Part shown: positions 48,637-57,231 of the stretch, one piece after another | Numbering within the stretch: position 1 is the stretch's first letter | Layout: every line of letters starts with the position of its first letter | DNA from: Azotobacter beijerinckii | GTDB lineage: Bacteria; Pseudomonadota; Gammaproteobacteria; Pseudomonadales; Pseudomonadaceae | DNA: 64,000 nucleotides | Direction of reading: 5' to 3' | NCBI RefSeq assembly: GCF_900110885.1 | Contig: NZ_FOFJ01000007.1 | Coordinates: forward strand, 62,001 to 126,000 | Program-made: the position numbers and the translations under genes | The notes under the pieces: generated by a model | Told to the model about the DNA's origin: nothing | Databases searched by the model: none | The model's input: only the letters and a program-made list of their open reading frames with translations

Positions 48637-49924
48637 CTATATCCGCCAACTGATCCTCAGTATCGGTACCAAGCTGGCGATGCTCGCCCTGCGCCTGCTG
48701 CGCAACGTGCTGCTGGCACGCATCCTCGGCCCCGCCGATCGCGGCCTGTTCGCCCTGCTCGGCGCCCTGCCGGAGCTGATCGGCGCGATCACCAGCGGCG
48801 GGCTGAACACCGCCGTGGGCTACCAGGCCGCGCGCCAGCATCCGATGGGGCTGCTGCTGACGCTGATGCTGATCTACGGCTGCCTGGCTTCGGCGCTGGC
48901 GACCCTGTTCGGCGTGGAGATGATGCAGCTGTTCGGCCAGGACCTGGCGATCATGCACCAGCTCGGCCCCTTCGCCTGGCTGCTGCTGCTGGCCGTGCCG
49001 CTGTTCGTACTGAAGAGCGCCCTGCTCACCCTGCACAACGCCGACGGCCGGGTCGGCACCTTCAACGGCCTGCGCCTGCTGGAGTCGCTGGTGCCGCTGC
49101 TGCTGTTCCTCGCCCTGTTCTGGATGTGGCCGCATGCCGCGCTGAGCGCCGCGCTGATCAGCTGGCTCGGCGGCCTGGCCCTGGTGGTGGCGGTCGGCCT
49201 CTGCCTGCTCGCCCGCTACCACAACATCCGCCTGCGCTGGGACTCGGGCAGCCAGGGCGAGCTGCTGCGCTTCGGCAGCCGGAGCCACCCCGACGTGCTG
49301 TTCCAGCAGTTGCTGATGCGCGCCGACTACCTGCTCATCGGCCTGCTGCTCGACAGCGAGAGGCTCGGCTACTACGCCATGGCCACCGCCGCCGCCGAGT
49401 TGCTGTCCATCGTCCCCGAAGCGGTCACCACGCCGCTGATGAAGCGCCTGCTGCAGCAGGGCGAGGGCATCGATCAGCTCACCCCGCTGGCGTTGCGCCT
49501 GACCGGCACCGCGATGCTCGCCGCCTGCCTGGGTCTGGCGCTGATCGGCGAGTGGCTGATCGTGACGCTCTTCGGCAGCGCCTTCCAGCCGGCCTACCCG
49601 GCCCTGCTGGCCCTGCTACCCGGCATGTTCAGCCTGTGCTACTCGAGCATCCTGCACCTGGACCTGCTCGGCAAGGAGCGGCCCGGCACCCTCTCGGTGT
49701 TCGCCGGCGGCGCGGCGGCGCTGGATCTCCTGCTGGCGGTGCTGCTGATCCCCCGCTGGGGCATCGTCGGCGCGGCGATCGCCTCGTCGGTCGCCTACAC
49801 CGCCCTTGCCCTGGCCATGCTGCTGCTCTACGGACGGGTCAGCGGCATCGCCATCGGCCAGACCCTGCTGATTTTGCCCAGCGACCTGCGCCTGCTCCGC
49901 GCGCAACTGAGGCCGGCGACATGA
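48623..49924 (+). CDS. Wzx-type oligosaccharide flippase
   Basis: The 433-residue MATE/MOP-type protein has about 12 hydrophobic helices. N-terminal RNVLLARILGPADRGLFALLGALPELIGAITSGGLN is typical of polysaccharide flippases. It moves the undecaprenyl-linked repeat to the periplasm. Start at 48623 is set by an AGGA site; it overlaps the deacetylase by 14 bases and the next gene by four. Confidence 0.88.
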   Translation: MKSNDYIRQLILSIGTKLAMLALRLLRNVLLARILGPADRGLFALLGALPELIGAITSGGLNTAVGYQAARQHPMGLLLTLMLIYGCLASALATLFGVEMMQLFGQDLAIMHQLGPFAWLLLLAVPLFVLKSALLTLHNADGRVGTFNGLRLLESLVPLLLFLALFWMWPHAALSAALISWLGGLALVVAVGLCLLARYHNIRLRWDSGSQGELLRFGSRSHPDVLFQQLLMRADYLLIGLLLDSERLGYYAMATAAAELLSIVPEAVTTPLMKRLLQQGEGIDQLTPLALRLTGTAMLAACLGLALIGEWLIVTLFGSAFQPAYPALLALLPGMFSLCYSSILHLDLLGKERPGTLSVFAGGAAALDLLLAVLLIPRWGIVGAAIASSVAYTALALAMLLLYGRVSGIAIGQTLLILPSDLRLLRAQLRPAT

Positions 49925-51849
49925 ACGGGCGATCCGCCCTGCTCGGCGGCCTGCTGCTCGGTGCGCTGCTGCCGGCGCAGGCCCAGGAGTGGCCCGGCAT
50001 CCGCGACGGTGCGCTGTACCTGCGCGCCCCGCGGGACGACAGCCTGCAGATCGACTGGCAGCCGGCCTGGCAGGCCGAGGCCAATGCCGAGCACCTCTAC
50101 CTGCAGGCCGGCGACGGGCGCTTGCTGGCCCGGCGCGACATCGCCGCCGGGGAAACCCACGGCCGGCAGCGCTGGGCGCTGCACCGCCAGGACGGCGACC
50201 AGCGCCTGGAGATCCCCGGCTACAGCTTCCGCCGCTACCGGGTCCGGCATGCCGACGACACCGCCGCGCTGTTCGAGCCGGTCAAGCTGCACTTCTGCGC
50301 CGAACTGCCGCCCGGCACGCGCCTGTACTTCCGGGTACTTGCCGGCGAGCACGCGGTGCTGGCCGGCAAGTACCACGGGGGCGTCGAGGGACTGTATGCC
50401 GAACGCCCGAGCGACGGCCGCAGCCTCTACCTGCCGCTGTCCCGCGACGGCGAGTACAGCCAGAGCGACCGTCTCGAGCTGCCCGTGTCGGCCGAGGACC
50501 AGCTCTGGAGCCTGGTCCTGCAGGGGCGCGGCAAGGCCGCCTTCTGGCTGGACGGTAGCGCCAACCTGTTCGCCCAGCGCCCCGAGCACCTGTTCGGCCC
50601 CGAGTTCGCCCCCGGCAACGTCGGGCTCGAACTGCACGACGAGGTCCTCGGCCCGACACCGAAACTCGGCGTGGCCCTGCCCTACACGCCGCCGGAGGCG
50701 CCCGAGCTGCTCGCCAAGCTGGCGCCGCGCGCCGCCAGCTACTACAGCTTCGTCGATGCGATGACCCGCGACCCCAGGCGCGAGGAGCAGTTCCGCCCCC
50801 TGTACCTGAACCGCTACGGCATCCATACCGACATCACCCTGTTGTCGCAAAGCGGCCGGCGACCGCTGCTCGCCGCCGACGAGATGAGCCGCGGCGGGCT
50901 GAAGGCCTGGCTCGACGGCATCGTCGCCCTCGGCGGCGTGGGCACCCATTACCTCGCCCTGGCCGACGAGCCCAACCTCAACTACCCCGACTACGCCAGC
51001 TTCGCCGCCTATTTTGCCCGGATGGCCCCGCTGGTCCGCGCGTATCCCGGCGCCCGCGAGGCCGGGGTGCGCCTCGCCCTGCCGTCCTCCTCGCGCCTGA
51101 TCAACGGCCCGAGCCTCGATGGCGCCGCCGCGCGGCGCGGCCTGGACTGGGCACGGCAGCTGCTGGCCGAACACGGCGAGTGGGTCGACGCCCTCTCCTG
51201 GCACGAATGGATGGTCCGCGACCTGCGCGCCACCGGCGTCTACCGCGACGCCGTGCGCCAGGCCGCGCAACTGGTCGGTCTCGACGCCCACGGCCGGCCG
51301 CGCAAGGCGCTGCTGCTGGAGCAGACCAACCTGTCCAGCGGCAACAGCGTCAGCCCCTACGAGCAGGAAACCGGGATCGCTGCGCTCTGGTGGGCCTCGG
51401 TGGTGGTCAACGCGGCCCAGGACGGCCTGCTGGAGCTGCTCGACTGGTTCCCCGCCACCGACAACGAGAACCACCCCAAGGGCATGATCGGCCTGGCCGG
51501 CGACGGCCGCTACGTCCTCAAGCCGGTCGGCGAGGCCATGGCCTTCATGCAGCGGCACTGGCAGGAACAGGTCCTGCGCCTGGACAACGACGCCTTCGAG
51601 GTGGACGTGCTGGCCATGCGCACGGGCAGGCGGGTGGTTCTGTTCGGCGTGAACAAGGCGCCGCGGCGGCAGGAGGTTCAGTTGCAGGGCGAGCCGCTGG
51701 CGACCTGCAGCGCCCGGGAGGCGCCCCGCCTGCACCTGCTGGGCGCGACGGCCCAACCCGCCGAGGGCACCCTGGACTGCACGGGACGGCCGTGGCGCTT
51801 CAGCCTGCCGGGAGAAACCCTCTTCGTCCTCGAGTGGGAGACGCCCTGA
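49921..51849 (+). CDS. Secreted glycoside-hydrolase-like protein of the exopolysaccharide locus
   Basis: The 642-residue protein starts with a signal peptide (MNGRSALLGGLLLGALLPAQAQ). Residues about 22-270 look like beta-sandwich domains. Residues 275-570 look like a TIM barrel: THYLALADEPNLNYPD with Glu350, DALSWHEWMVRD with Glu429, and KALLLEQTNLSSGN with Glu467, ordered like acid/base and nucleophile glutamates of clan GH-A. A last beta domain (VVLFGVNKAPRRQEVQL) ends it. The exact family is not recognised. A PslG-like role (trimming or releasing the polymer in the periplasm) is plausible. Start overlaps the flippase stop (ATGA). Confidence 0.7.
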   Translation: MNGRSALLGGLLLGALLPAQAQEWPGIRDGALYLRAPRDDSLQIDWQPAWQAEANAEHLYLQAGDGRLLARRDIAAGETHGRQRWALHRQDGDQRLEIPGYSFRRYRVRHADDTAALFEPVKLHFCAELPPGTRLYFRVLAGEHAVLAGKYHGGVEGLYAERPSDGRSLYLPLSRDGEYSQSDRLELPVSAEDQLWSLVLQGRGKAAFWLDGSANLFAQRPEHLFGPEFAPGNVGLELHDEVLGPTPKLGVALPYTPPEAPELLAKLAPRAASYYSFVDAMTRDPRREEQFRPLYLNRYGIHTDITLLSQSGRRPLLAADEMSRGGLKAWLDGIVALGGVGTHYLALADEPNLNYPDYASFAAYFARMAPLVRAYPGAREAGVRLALPSSSRLINGPSLDGAAARRGLDWARQLLAEHGEWVDALSWHEWMVRDLRATGVYRDAVRQAAQLVGLDAHGRPRKALLLEQTNLSSGNSVSPYEQETGIAALWWASVVVNAAQDGLLELLDWFPATDNENHPKGMIGLAGDGRYVLKPVGEAMAFMQRHWQEQVLRLDNDAFEVDVLAMRTGRRVVLFGVNKAPRRQEVQLQGEPLATCSAREAPRLHLLGATAQPAEGTLDCTGRPWRFSLPGETLFVLEWETP

Positions 51850-51901
51850 GCCCGAGCCAGCCGAAACGCCGGAAGCTGCCCGGTAGCCGGCACTTCAGCC
51901 G

Positions 51902-53134
51902 TCAACCGCCGGCCGTGCGCGACCCGCTCGGCCACCCGTCCGACAGCCGCTCCTGGCGCCGCTTCCACCATCCCTTCAGGCGCTTCCCATAGGGGTAGAG
52001 GTCGATCCACAGATCGGCCAGCGGCGAGCCGCTGCTCAGCACGAAGGTGCACAGCGGCTTGCGCTCCAGCCACAGGCTGTTGCTCAGGCCGCCCTCCGGC
52101 GCCGCGCAGGAATCCATCCACTGGACGCCCTGATCCTTGAGCGCGTGAAGCAGACGGATGCATTCGAGTTCGAGGAGCGCGCCGGGGGAATACTGGGCGT
52201 AGTCCTCGTCGAAGGCGACCTTGAAGGAAAAGGCCCCCGGCGGGGCGAGGAAATCGCAGAGCATCGCCAGCGGCCGGCGATCCAGGGACAACTCGAGCAT
52301 CATCAGTTGGCCCCGCGCATAGGCCGCCGTGGCAACCGCCTCGAAGTAGCGTCGACAGGCCGTCCGGCAGCCCAGGGCCGAGCGCGACTCGCCCTTCCAG
52401 CCTTTCGACTCCAGCGCGAGGAAGGCCGATAGCCAGGCCTGAAGATCCTCGCCCCGGGGTTGCAGCACCCGCAGGCGCAGCTCGCCCAGTTCGGCCAGGC
52501 GCCGCCCCAGACGCCGGTATTCCTTGCGCCGCTTCGCCGACACGGCGCGCTCCAGGTAACGCTCGGCATCGTCCCCCGGCTCGATCAGCGCGCGCGAACG
52601 CCGGGCACCCTCGTGGCAGCGCAGGCCTTCGTTGCCCAGGGCAGTGCGCAAGGCCGCGGCCAACGGACCGTCGGCGGGCGCATCGCGCAGCAACAGCAAC
52701 GGGTACTGGCGGCGATGGGCGTGCAGCCAGCGCAGGAAGGCGCGCATCACCGCCGGCTCGCGCCCCCGGCGCACCAGGGGCGTCACCGAAAAGCAGTAGC
52801 GGTGGCGGAACATCCGCGCCACCGTCCGCGGCAACAGGCCGCAACCGCTCGGCTCGAACAGCGGGAAAAAGCCGTCCAGCACCGGTCCCTCTTCCGCCCC
52901 GCCCTGGCGGACCAGGAACAGCAGCGCGAAGCGCTTGTCGCCGACCAGGTGTTCGAGGGCCGGCAGCAGGGCCCAGGGCGAATAGAACACATTGGGTTCG
53001 GCAGCCTCGCGGGCCAGCGCCTCCCAGCCCTCCAGGCAGGGCCCGATAGCCTCCGGCGAGCGGGCGAGCACGATGCGGTAACCGCCGTAGAAAGGCGCGG
53101 TGGCGTCGAGGTCGAAGACTTTCCGAGGAGTCAT
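51902..53134 (-). CDS. GNAT/FemAB-like acyltransferase
   Basis: The 410-residue cytoplasmic protein has the bilobal GNAT architecture of BioF2/CelD-like (DUF related to FemAB) proteins: YLERAVSAKRRKEYRRLGRRLAELGEL, LESKGWKGESRSALGCRTACRRYFEAV and LDRRPLAMLCDFLAPPGAFSFKVAFDEDYAQYSPGALLELECI. Such genes are common in exopolysaccharide loci and may add acyl or aminoacyl groups to sugars. It is the only minus-strand gene of the locus, 52 bases convergent with the hydrolase-like gene. Confidence 0.78.
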   Translation of the reverse strand: MTPRKVFDLDATAPFYGGYRIVLARSPEAIGPCLEGWEALAREAAEPNVFYSPWALLPALEHLVGDKRFALLFLVRQGGAEEGPVLDGFFPLFEPSGCGLLPRTVARMFRHRYCFSVTPLVRRGREPAVMRAFLRWLHAHRRQYPLLLLRDAPADGPLAAALRTALGNEGLRCHEGARRSRALIEPGDDAERYLERAVSAKRRKEYRRLGRRLAELGELRLRVLQPRGEDLQAWLSAFLALESKGWKGESRSALGCRTACRRYFEAVATAAYARGQLMMLELSLDRRPLAMLCDFLAPPGAFSFKVAFDEDYAQYSPGALLELECIRLLHALKDQGVQWMDSCAAPEGGLSNSLWLERKPLCTFVLSSGSPLADLWIDLYPYGKRLKGWWKRRQERLSDGWPSGSRTAGG

Positions 53135-53369
53135 TTCGCGCTTCCTGCCCAGCCGGCCGGGAGGTTGCCCGGCGCAGCGTCAAAGTCGTCCCGAGGTAAG
53201 AAACCGGACCGCCATACGGCCGGTCCGTTCAGGACTATAGACAGCCACCCGTCTCCCGGAAGCGGGGAAACGTATCAGCGTTATTCAGTCCGTCGGCCTG
53301 TCCGTCCGGGCAGCTGCTACGCTGCTTTACAACAAGCCAAGCGGGAAACGACTGATAACGGACCCCATC

Positions 53370-54509
53370 ATGGACTGTCGCTTTCAATGGAGTAGCACCC
53401 TTTCCGCCGCCGACTTTCCCCGTGAAGCCTACGCCAGGCTTCGCGCCCAGGTGCCGCAGGCCACCCCGTTCAACCACCTCGGCTGGCTACAGGCCGCCGA
53501 ACGCGCCCTCGAGCCGGGCCAGACGCTGCATGTGCTGCTGGCGTGGACGGGAAGCGAGCTGCGCCTGTGCCTGCCGCTGGTCTGCGCCCGCGAACGCCGC
53601 TTCGGCCTGCGCTGGACGGTGCTGCGCCATCTCGGCCACCCGCTCAGCGACCGCATCGCCTTGCTCTGCCGGCTCGACGAGGAAGGCCGGCGTCAAACGC
53701 GGGCGGCCATCCACCGCCGGCTCCCCCATGCCCTCCTGCAACTGCACGAACTGACGGCCGGCGGCGAGCAGGAAACGCTGCTCGAACACTGGGCCGCGGC
53801 CAGCTCGACCCACGAGCGGCGCCCAAGCTGCCGGGTGCCGGTGCATGCGATCGGCGAGGCCGACCGCCGGGAACCCTCAGGCGATTTGCGCTACAAGCTG
53901 CGCCGGGCGCGCAAGCGCGCGGCCGCCTGCGATGCCCGGGTACGTCGCCTGACCCCTGACGGCGAGACCATCGGCGCCGTGCTGGAAGCCATCGGCGCCG
54001 TCGAACAAGCCAGCTGGAAGGGCGAACAGGGCGTCGGGATCTTCTCCGGCGCGCAGCGCCAGCAGTGGATGCACCAGGCCTTCGGCGCCCTGGCCGCGGC
54101 CGGGCTGGTGCGCGTCGTGCTGCTCGAACACCAGGGCCGCTGCATCAGCTACCGCCTCGGGCTGCTGGAGCGCGGCCGGCTCTACGACTACAACCTGGCC
54201 TTCCTCCCCGAGTACGCCGAACTCGGCAGCGGCCGCCTGCTGCTGGACGAATGGGTCCGCTGGGGACTGGAAGACGGCTGGCAGTGGATCGACGCCTCGC
54301 GGGTCAGCCTGCAGGGCTCCAGCCATCAGTTGCACGAGCGCCTGACCGGCGAGGTCCTGCAGCTGCGCTGGAGCCTCTATTCCTGGCGCCCGAGCGGGAT
54401 CGCCCTGGGCCTGGCCCACCGCTTCTGGAGCCGCCTGAAGGCCCGCCGCTCGGGCATCGTGGCCCGGCCCGCCGGCAGCAACGGAGAGCAGCCATGCCCA
54501 GCCGAGTGA
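53370..54509 (+). CDS. Second GNAT/FemAB-like acyltransferase
   Basis: The 379-residue protein shares the arrangement of the previous one: SGDLRYKLRRARKRAAACDARV, VEQASWKGEQGVGIFSG, LEHQGRCISYRLGLLERGRLYDYNLAFLPEYAELGSGRLLLDEW, then a SRVSLQGSSHQLHERL end. It has its own promoter region (53135-53369) and ends 16 bases inside the YdjC/ChbG gene, forming a two-gene unit. Substrate unknown; modification of the exopolysaccharide is inferred from location. Confidence 0.78.
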   Translation: MDCRFQWSSTLSAADFPREAYARLRAQVPQATPFNHLGWLQAAERALEPGQTLHVLLAWTGSELRLCLPLVCARERRFGLRWTVLRHLGHPLSDRIALLCRLDEEGRRQTRAAIHRRLPHALLQLHELTAGGEQETLLEHWAAASSTHERRPSCRVPVHAIGEADRREPSGDLRYKLRRARKRAAACDARVRRLTPDGETIGAVLEAIGAVEQASWKGEQGVGIFSGAQRQQWMHQAFGALAAAGLVRVVLLEHQGRCISYRLGLLERGRLYDYNLAFLPEYAELGSGRLLLDEWVRWGLEDGWQWIDASRVSLQGSSHQLHERLTGEVLQLRWSLYSWRPSGIALGLAHRFWSRLKARRSGIVARPAGSNGEQPCPAE

Positions 54510-55288
54510 TCGTCAATGCCGACGACTTCGGCCTGGACCGCGAGGAAAACGCCGTCATCGTCCGCGCCTTCCGCCGCGGCCTGATCAGCTCCGCCACCCT
54601 GATGGCGAACATGCCGGCGTTCACCCATGCCTGCGCGCTGATCCATGCCGAAGGCCTGCACGGCCGGGTCGGCCTGCACGTCAACCTCACCTGCGGCCGC
54701 CCGCTGAGCAGTGCCATCGCCGCCCAGCGCCGCTTCTGCAACGCCTCCGGCGAGTTCGCGCTGTGCTTGCCGCGCCATCGCCTGTGGCTCGCCCCCGCCG
54801 CGCGCACGGCGATCGACGACGAACTGCAGGCGCAGTGGCAGCGCTGCCTGGACCACGGGGTCCGGCCCACCCATCTGGACTCCCACCAGCACGTGCACAA
54901 CATCTGGCCGATCGGCGAGCAGCTGGCGCGCTTCGCCGCCGCCCAGGGCGTACCGCTGCGCCAGGCGCGCAACCTGGGCGCCAACCTCGACCCGCTCAAG
55001 CGGTTGTTCAAAACGCTGCTCAACCGCCGCCTGCGCCGGCTGGCCGGACGCGGCGTCGAGCACGTCTGCACCCCGGCCGATCTGCGCGACCAGCCCCTGC
55101 CGGCACAGGGCACCCTGGAGGTGATCGCCCACCTCTGCAGCCTGGACGAGGACTTCGGCGACGCCTGCCTGGCCCCCGGCGAATCCCTCGCCGCCCTGCT
55201 CGAGCGGCGTCTCGGCGGCATTCCGCGGGTCGCCTACAGCGCCTGCGCCGGAGCCGCCGGCAGCGACGCCCTGCATCCCGTGGCGTGA
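54494..55288 (+). CDS. YdjC/ChbG-type carbohydrate deacetylase
   Basis: The 264-residue protein begins SRVIVNADDFGLDREENAVI (metal-binding Asp pair) and has VGLHVNLTCGRPL and HLDSHQHVHNI with conserved His. These are the family signatures of ChbG/HpnK/YdjC deacetylases. The known ChbG removes N-acetyl groups from chitooligosaccharides. Here, beside two acyltransferase-like genes, it probably tailors sugar acetylation. Confidence 0.87.
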   Translation: MPSRVIVNADDFGLDREENAVIVRAFRRGLISSATLMANMPAFTHACALIHAEGLHGRVGLHVNLTCGRPLSSAIAAQRRFCNASGEFALCLPRHRLWLAPAARTAIDDELQAQWQRCLDHGVRPTHLDSHQHVHNIWPIGEQLARFAAAQGVPLRQARNLGANLDPLKRLFKTLLNRRLRRLAGRGVEHVCTPADLRDQPLPAQGTLEVIAHLCSLDEDFGDACLAPGESLAALLERRLGGIPRVAYSACAGAAGSDALHPVA

Positions 55289-55304
55289 GTGCCGCCGACA
55301 GACC

Positions 55305-55697
55305 CTAATGCTCCTCGCGAAACTGGAACAGTTGCCGGCGCTGCTTCTTGCTCGGCCGCCCGGAGGTTTCCAGGCCAAGCGCGCCGGCCTTGCGCAGCGC
55401 CGCCGCCGCCTCGCGCCGGACCCGGCTCTCGGCGGTTTCCTCGTAGAGCAACTGGGCCTCCGGCGCGCCGCGGCGCACCGCGCTGAGTGCGCGAATCACC
55501 ACGGTGCGCTCGTCGAAGCCGGCGCGGAGGGTCAGCTCCTCGCCGACCTTCGGCTCCTTCGAGGGTTTGCAGCGCTCGCCGCGGCAATGCACCTTGCCGC
55601 CCTCGATGGCCTCCTTGGCCAGCGCCCGGGTCTTGTAGAAACGCGCGGCCCAGAGCCATTTGTCCAGGCGTACCTTTTCGTCATCTTTCTCGTTCAT
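55305..55697 (-). CDS. hslR: Hsp15 heat-shock RNA-binding protein (S4 domain)
   Basis: The 130-residue protein begins with an S4 RNA-binding domain ([49 protein letters not shown]) and a basic C-terminal tail ([18 protein letters not shown]). Hsp15 rescues stalled 50S-nascent-chain-tRNA complexes. In Pseudomonas it is near hslO, as I recall; here the exopolysaccharide locus separates them. Confidence 0.93.
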   Translation of the reverse strand: MNEKDDEKVRLDKWLWAARFYKTRALAKEAIEGGKVHCRGERCKPSKEPKVGEELTLRAGFDERTVVIRALSAVRRGAPEAQLLYEETAESRVRREAAAALRKAGALGLETSGRPSKKQRRQLFQFREEH

Positions 55698-55816
55698 GAT
55701 CGCGGATCACTTCTCCCCTGCCGATCCGGCTGGCCGCGCCAGGGCCGGCGCAGACAGGTGCGGTTGTCGGTCGTGCCGATTAGAATGCCTCACACCGACT
55801 GTGGAGCGCTGCCTTC

Positions 55817-56287
55817 TTGAAGACCTTCGACCAGCTTTCGGTGATCGGCCTGCGCGAATGGATCGACCTGCCCGACCTCGGTGTCGCCGGGCTGCGGGCG
55901 AAGATCGACACCGGCGCCAGCACCTCGACCCTGCACGCCACCGAAGTGGTGCAGTTCGAGCGCGACGGCAAGCCCTGGGTGCGCTTCACCGCCCACCTCG
56001 GCACCCTGGTGCAACTGCGCCATCGCCACTGCCAGGCGCCTCTGGTAGCAGTCAAGACCATCAAGAGCTCCAACGGCCAGACCCAGACCCGCTACGTGAT
56101 CCTCACCATCCTGGCGCTCGGCGATCGCGCCTGGCCGGTGGAGTTCACCCTGACCTGCCGCAAGGCCATGCGCTACCGCGTGCTGCTCGGCTCGAAAGCG
56201 CTGGTCCAGGGCCAGTTGGTGGTCAACCCGGCGCTGACCTACGTGCAGGACAAACCCCTTTTCCCCAAGCTCCGTGGTGTCCAATGA
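55817..56287 (+). CDS. rimB: RimB-type retropepsin-like (ATP-dependent zinc protease family) protein
   Basis: The 156-residue protein starts with TTG at 55817; no in-frame ATG is available upstream without a stop. [13 protein letters not shown] is a D-T-G-A retropepsin-like active-site segment, and [15 protein letters not shown] is typical of the family. In Pseudomonas, RimB acts with RimK in tuning glutamate tails of ribosomal protein S6. The stop overlaps the rimK ATG (ATGA). Confidence 0.85.
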   Translation: MKTFDQLSVIGLREWIDLPDLGVAGLRAKIDTGASTSTLHATEVVQFERDGKPWVRFTAHLGTLVQLRHRHCQAPLVAVKTIKSSNGQTQTRYVILTILALGDRAWPVEFTLTCRKAMRYRVLLGSKALVQGQLVVNPALTYVQDKPLFPKLRGVQ

Positions 56288-57189
56288 AAATCGCCGTGCT
56301 GTCGCGCAACCCACGCCTCTACTCGACCCGCCGCCTGGTGGAAGCCGGCGAGCAGCGTGGCCACCAGGTGATCGTGATCGATACCCTGCGCGCCTACATG
56401 AACATCGCCAGCCACAAGCCACAGATCCACTACCGCGGCCGCCCGCTGGAGGGCTTCGACGCGGTGATCCCGCGCATCGGCGCCTCGGTGACCTTCTACG
56501 GCTGCGCGGTGCTACGCCAGTTCGAGATGATGGGCGTGTTCCCGCTCAACGAATCGGTGGCGATCAGCCGCTCGCGGGACAAGCTGCGCTCGCTGCAGCT
56601 GCTCTCGCGCAAGGGCATCGGCCTGCCGGTGACCGGCTTCGCCCACTCGCCGGACGACATTCCCGACCTGATCGAGATGGTCGGCGGCGCGCCGCTGGTG
56701 ATCAAGCTGCTGGAAGGCACCCAGGGCATCGGCGTAGTGCTCTGCGAGACGCAGAAGGCCGCCGAGTCGGTGATCGAGGCGTTCATGGGCATGGAGCAGA
56801 ACATCATGGTCCAGGAGTACATCCAGGAGGCCGGCGGCGCCGACATCCGCTGCTTCGTGGTCGGCGAGAAGGTCATCGCCTCGATGAAGCGCCAGGCCAA
56901 GCCCGGCGAGTTCCGCTCCAACCTGCACCGCGGCGGCACCGCCAGCCTGGTCAAGATCACCCCGGAGGAGCGTTCCACCGCGATCCGCGCGGCCAAGATC
57001 ATGGGCCTCAACGTCGCCGGCGTGGACATCCTGCGCTCCAACCACGGCCCGCTGGTGATGGAGGTGAACTCCTCGCCCGGCCTGGAAGGCATCGAGACCA
57101 CCACCGGCAAGGACGTCGCGGGGATGATCATCGAATACCTGGAAAAAAACGCCGAGTACGGGATGACGCGGACCCGCGGCAAGGGTTGA
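56284..57189 (+). CDS. rimK: Ribosomal protein S6 glutamate ligase RimK
   Basis: The 301-residue ATP-grasp enzyme has [27 protein letters not shown], the ATP-binding [17 protein letters not shown] and the metal site [13 protein letters not shown]. It adds glutamates to the C-terminus of ribosomal protein S6. Length matches E. coli RimK (300). It is coupled to rimB and ends before a hairpin convergent with envZ. Confidence 0.95.
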   Translation: MKIAVLSRNPRLYSTRRLVEAGEQRGHQVIVIDTLRAYMNIASHKPQIHYRGRPLEGFDAVIPRIGASVTFYGCAVLRQFEMMGVFPLNESVAISRSRDKLRSLQLLSRKGIGLPVTGFAHSPDDIPDLIEMVGGAPLVIKLLEGTQGIGVVLCETQKAAESVIEAFMGMEQNIMVQEYIQEAGGADIRCFVVGEKVIASMKRQAKPGEFRSNLHRGGTASLVKITPEERSTAIRAAKIMGLNVAGVDILRSNHGPLVMEVNSSPGLEGIETTTGKDVAGMIIEYLEKNAEYGMTRTRGKG

Positions 57190-57195
57190 ACCGGG

Positions 57196-57221
57196 CCGGG
57201 ACAACGCCTGCGTTGTCCCGG
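57196..57221. terminator. Hairpin between convergent rimK and envZ
   Basis: CCGGGACAACGC (57196-57207) pairs perfectly with 57210-57221 around a two-base loop, seven bases after the rimK stop and ten before the envZ stop. No T-tract is present. Confidence 0.6.
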
Positions 57222-57231
57222 CGAATGCTGC

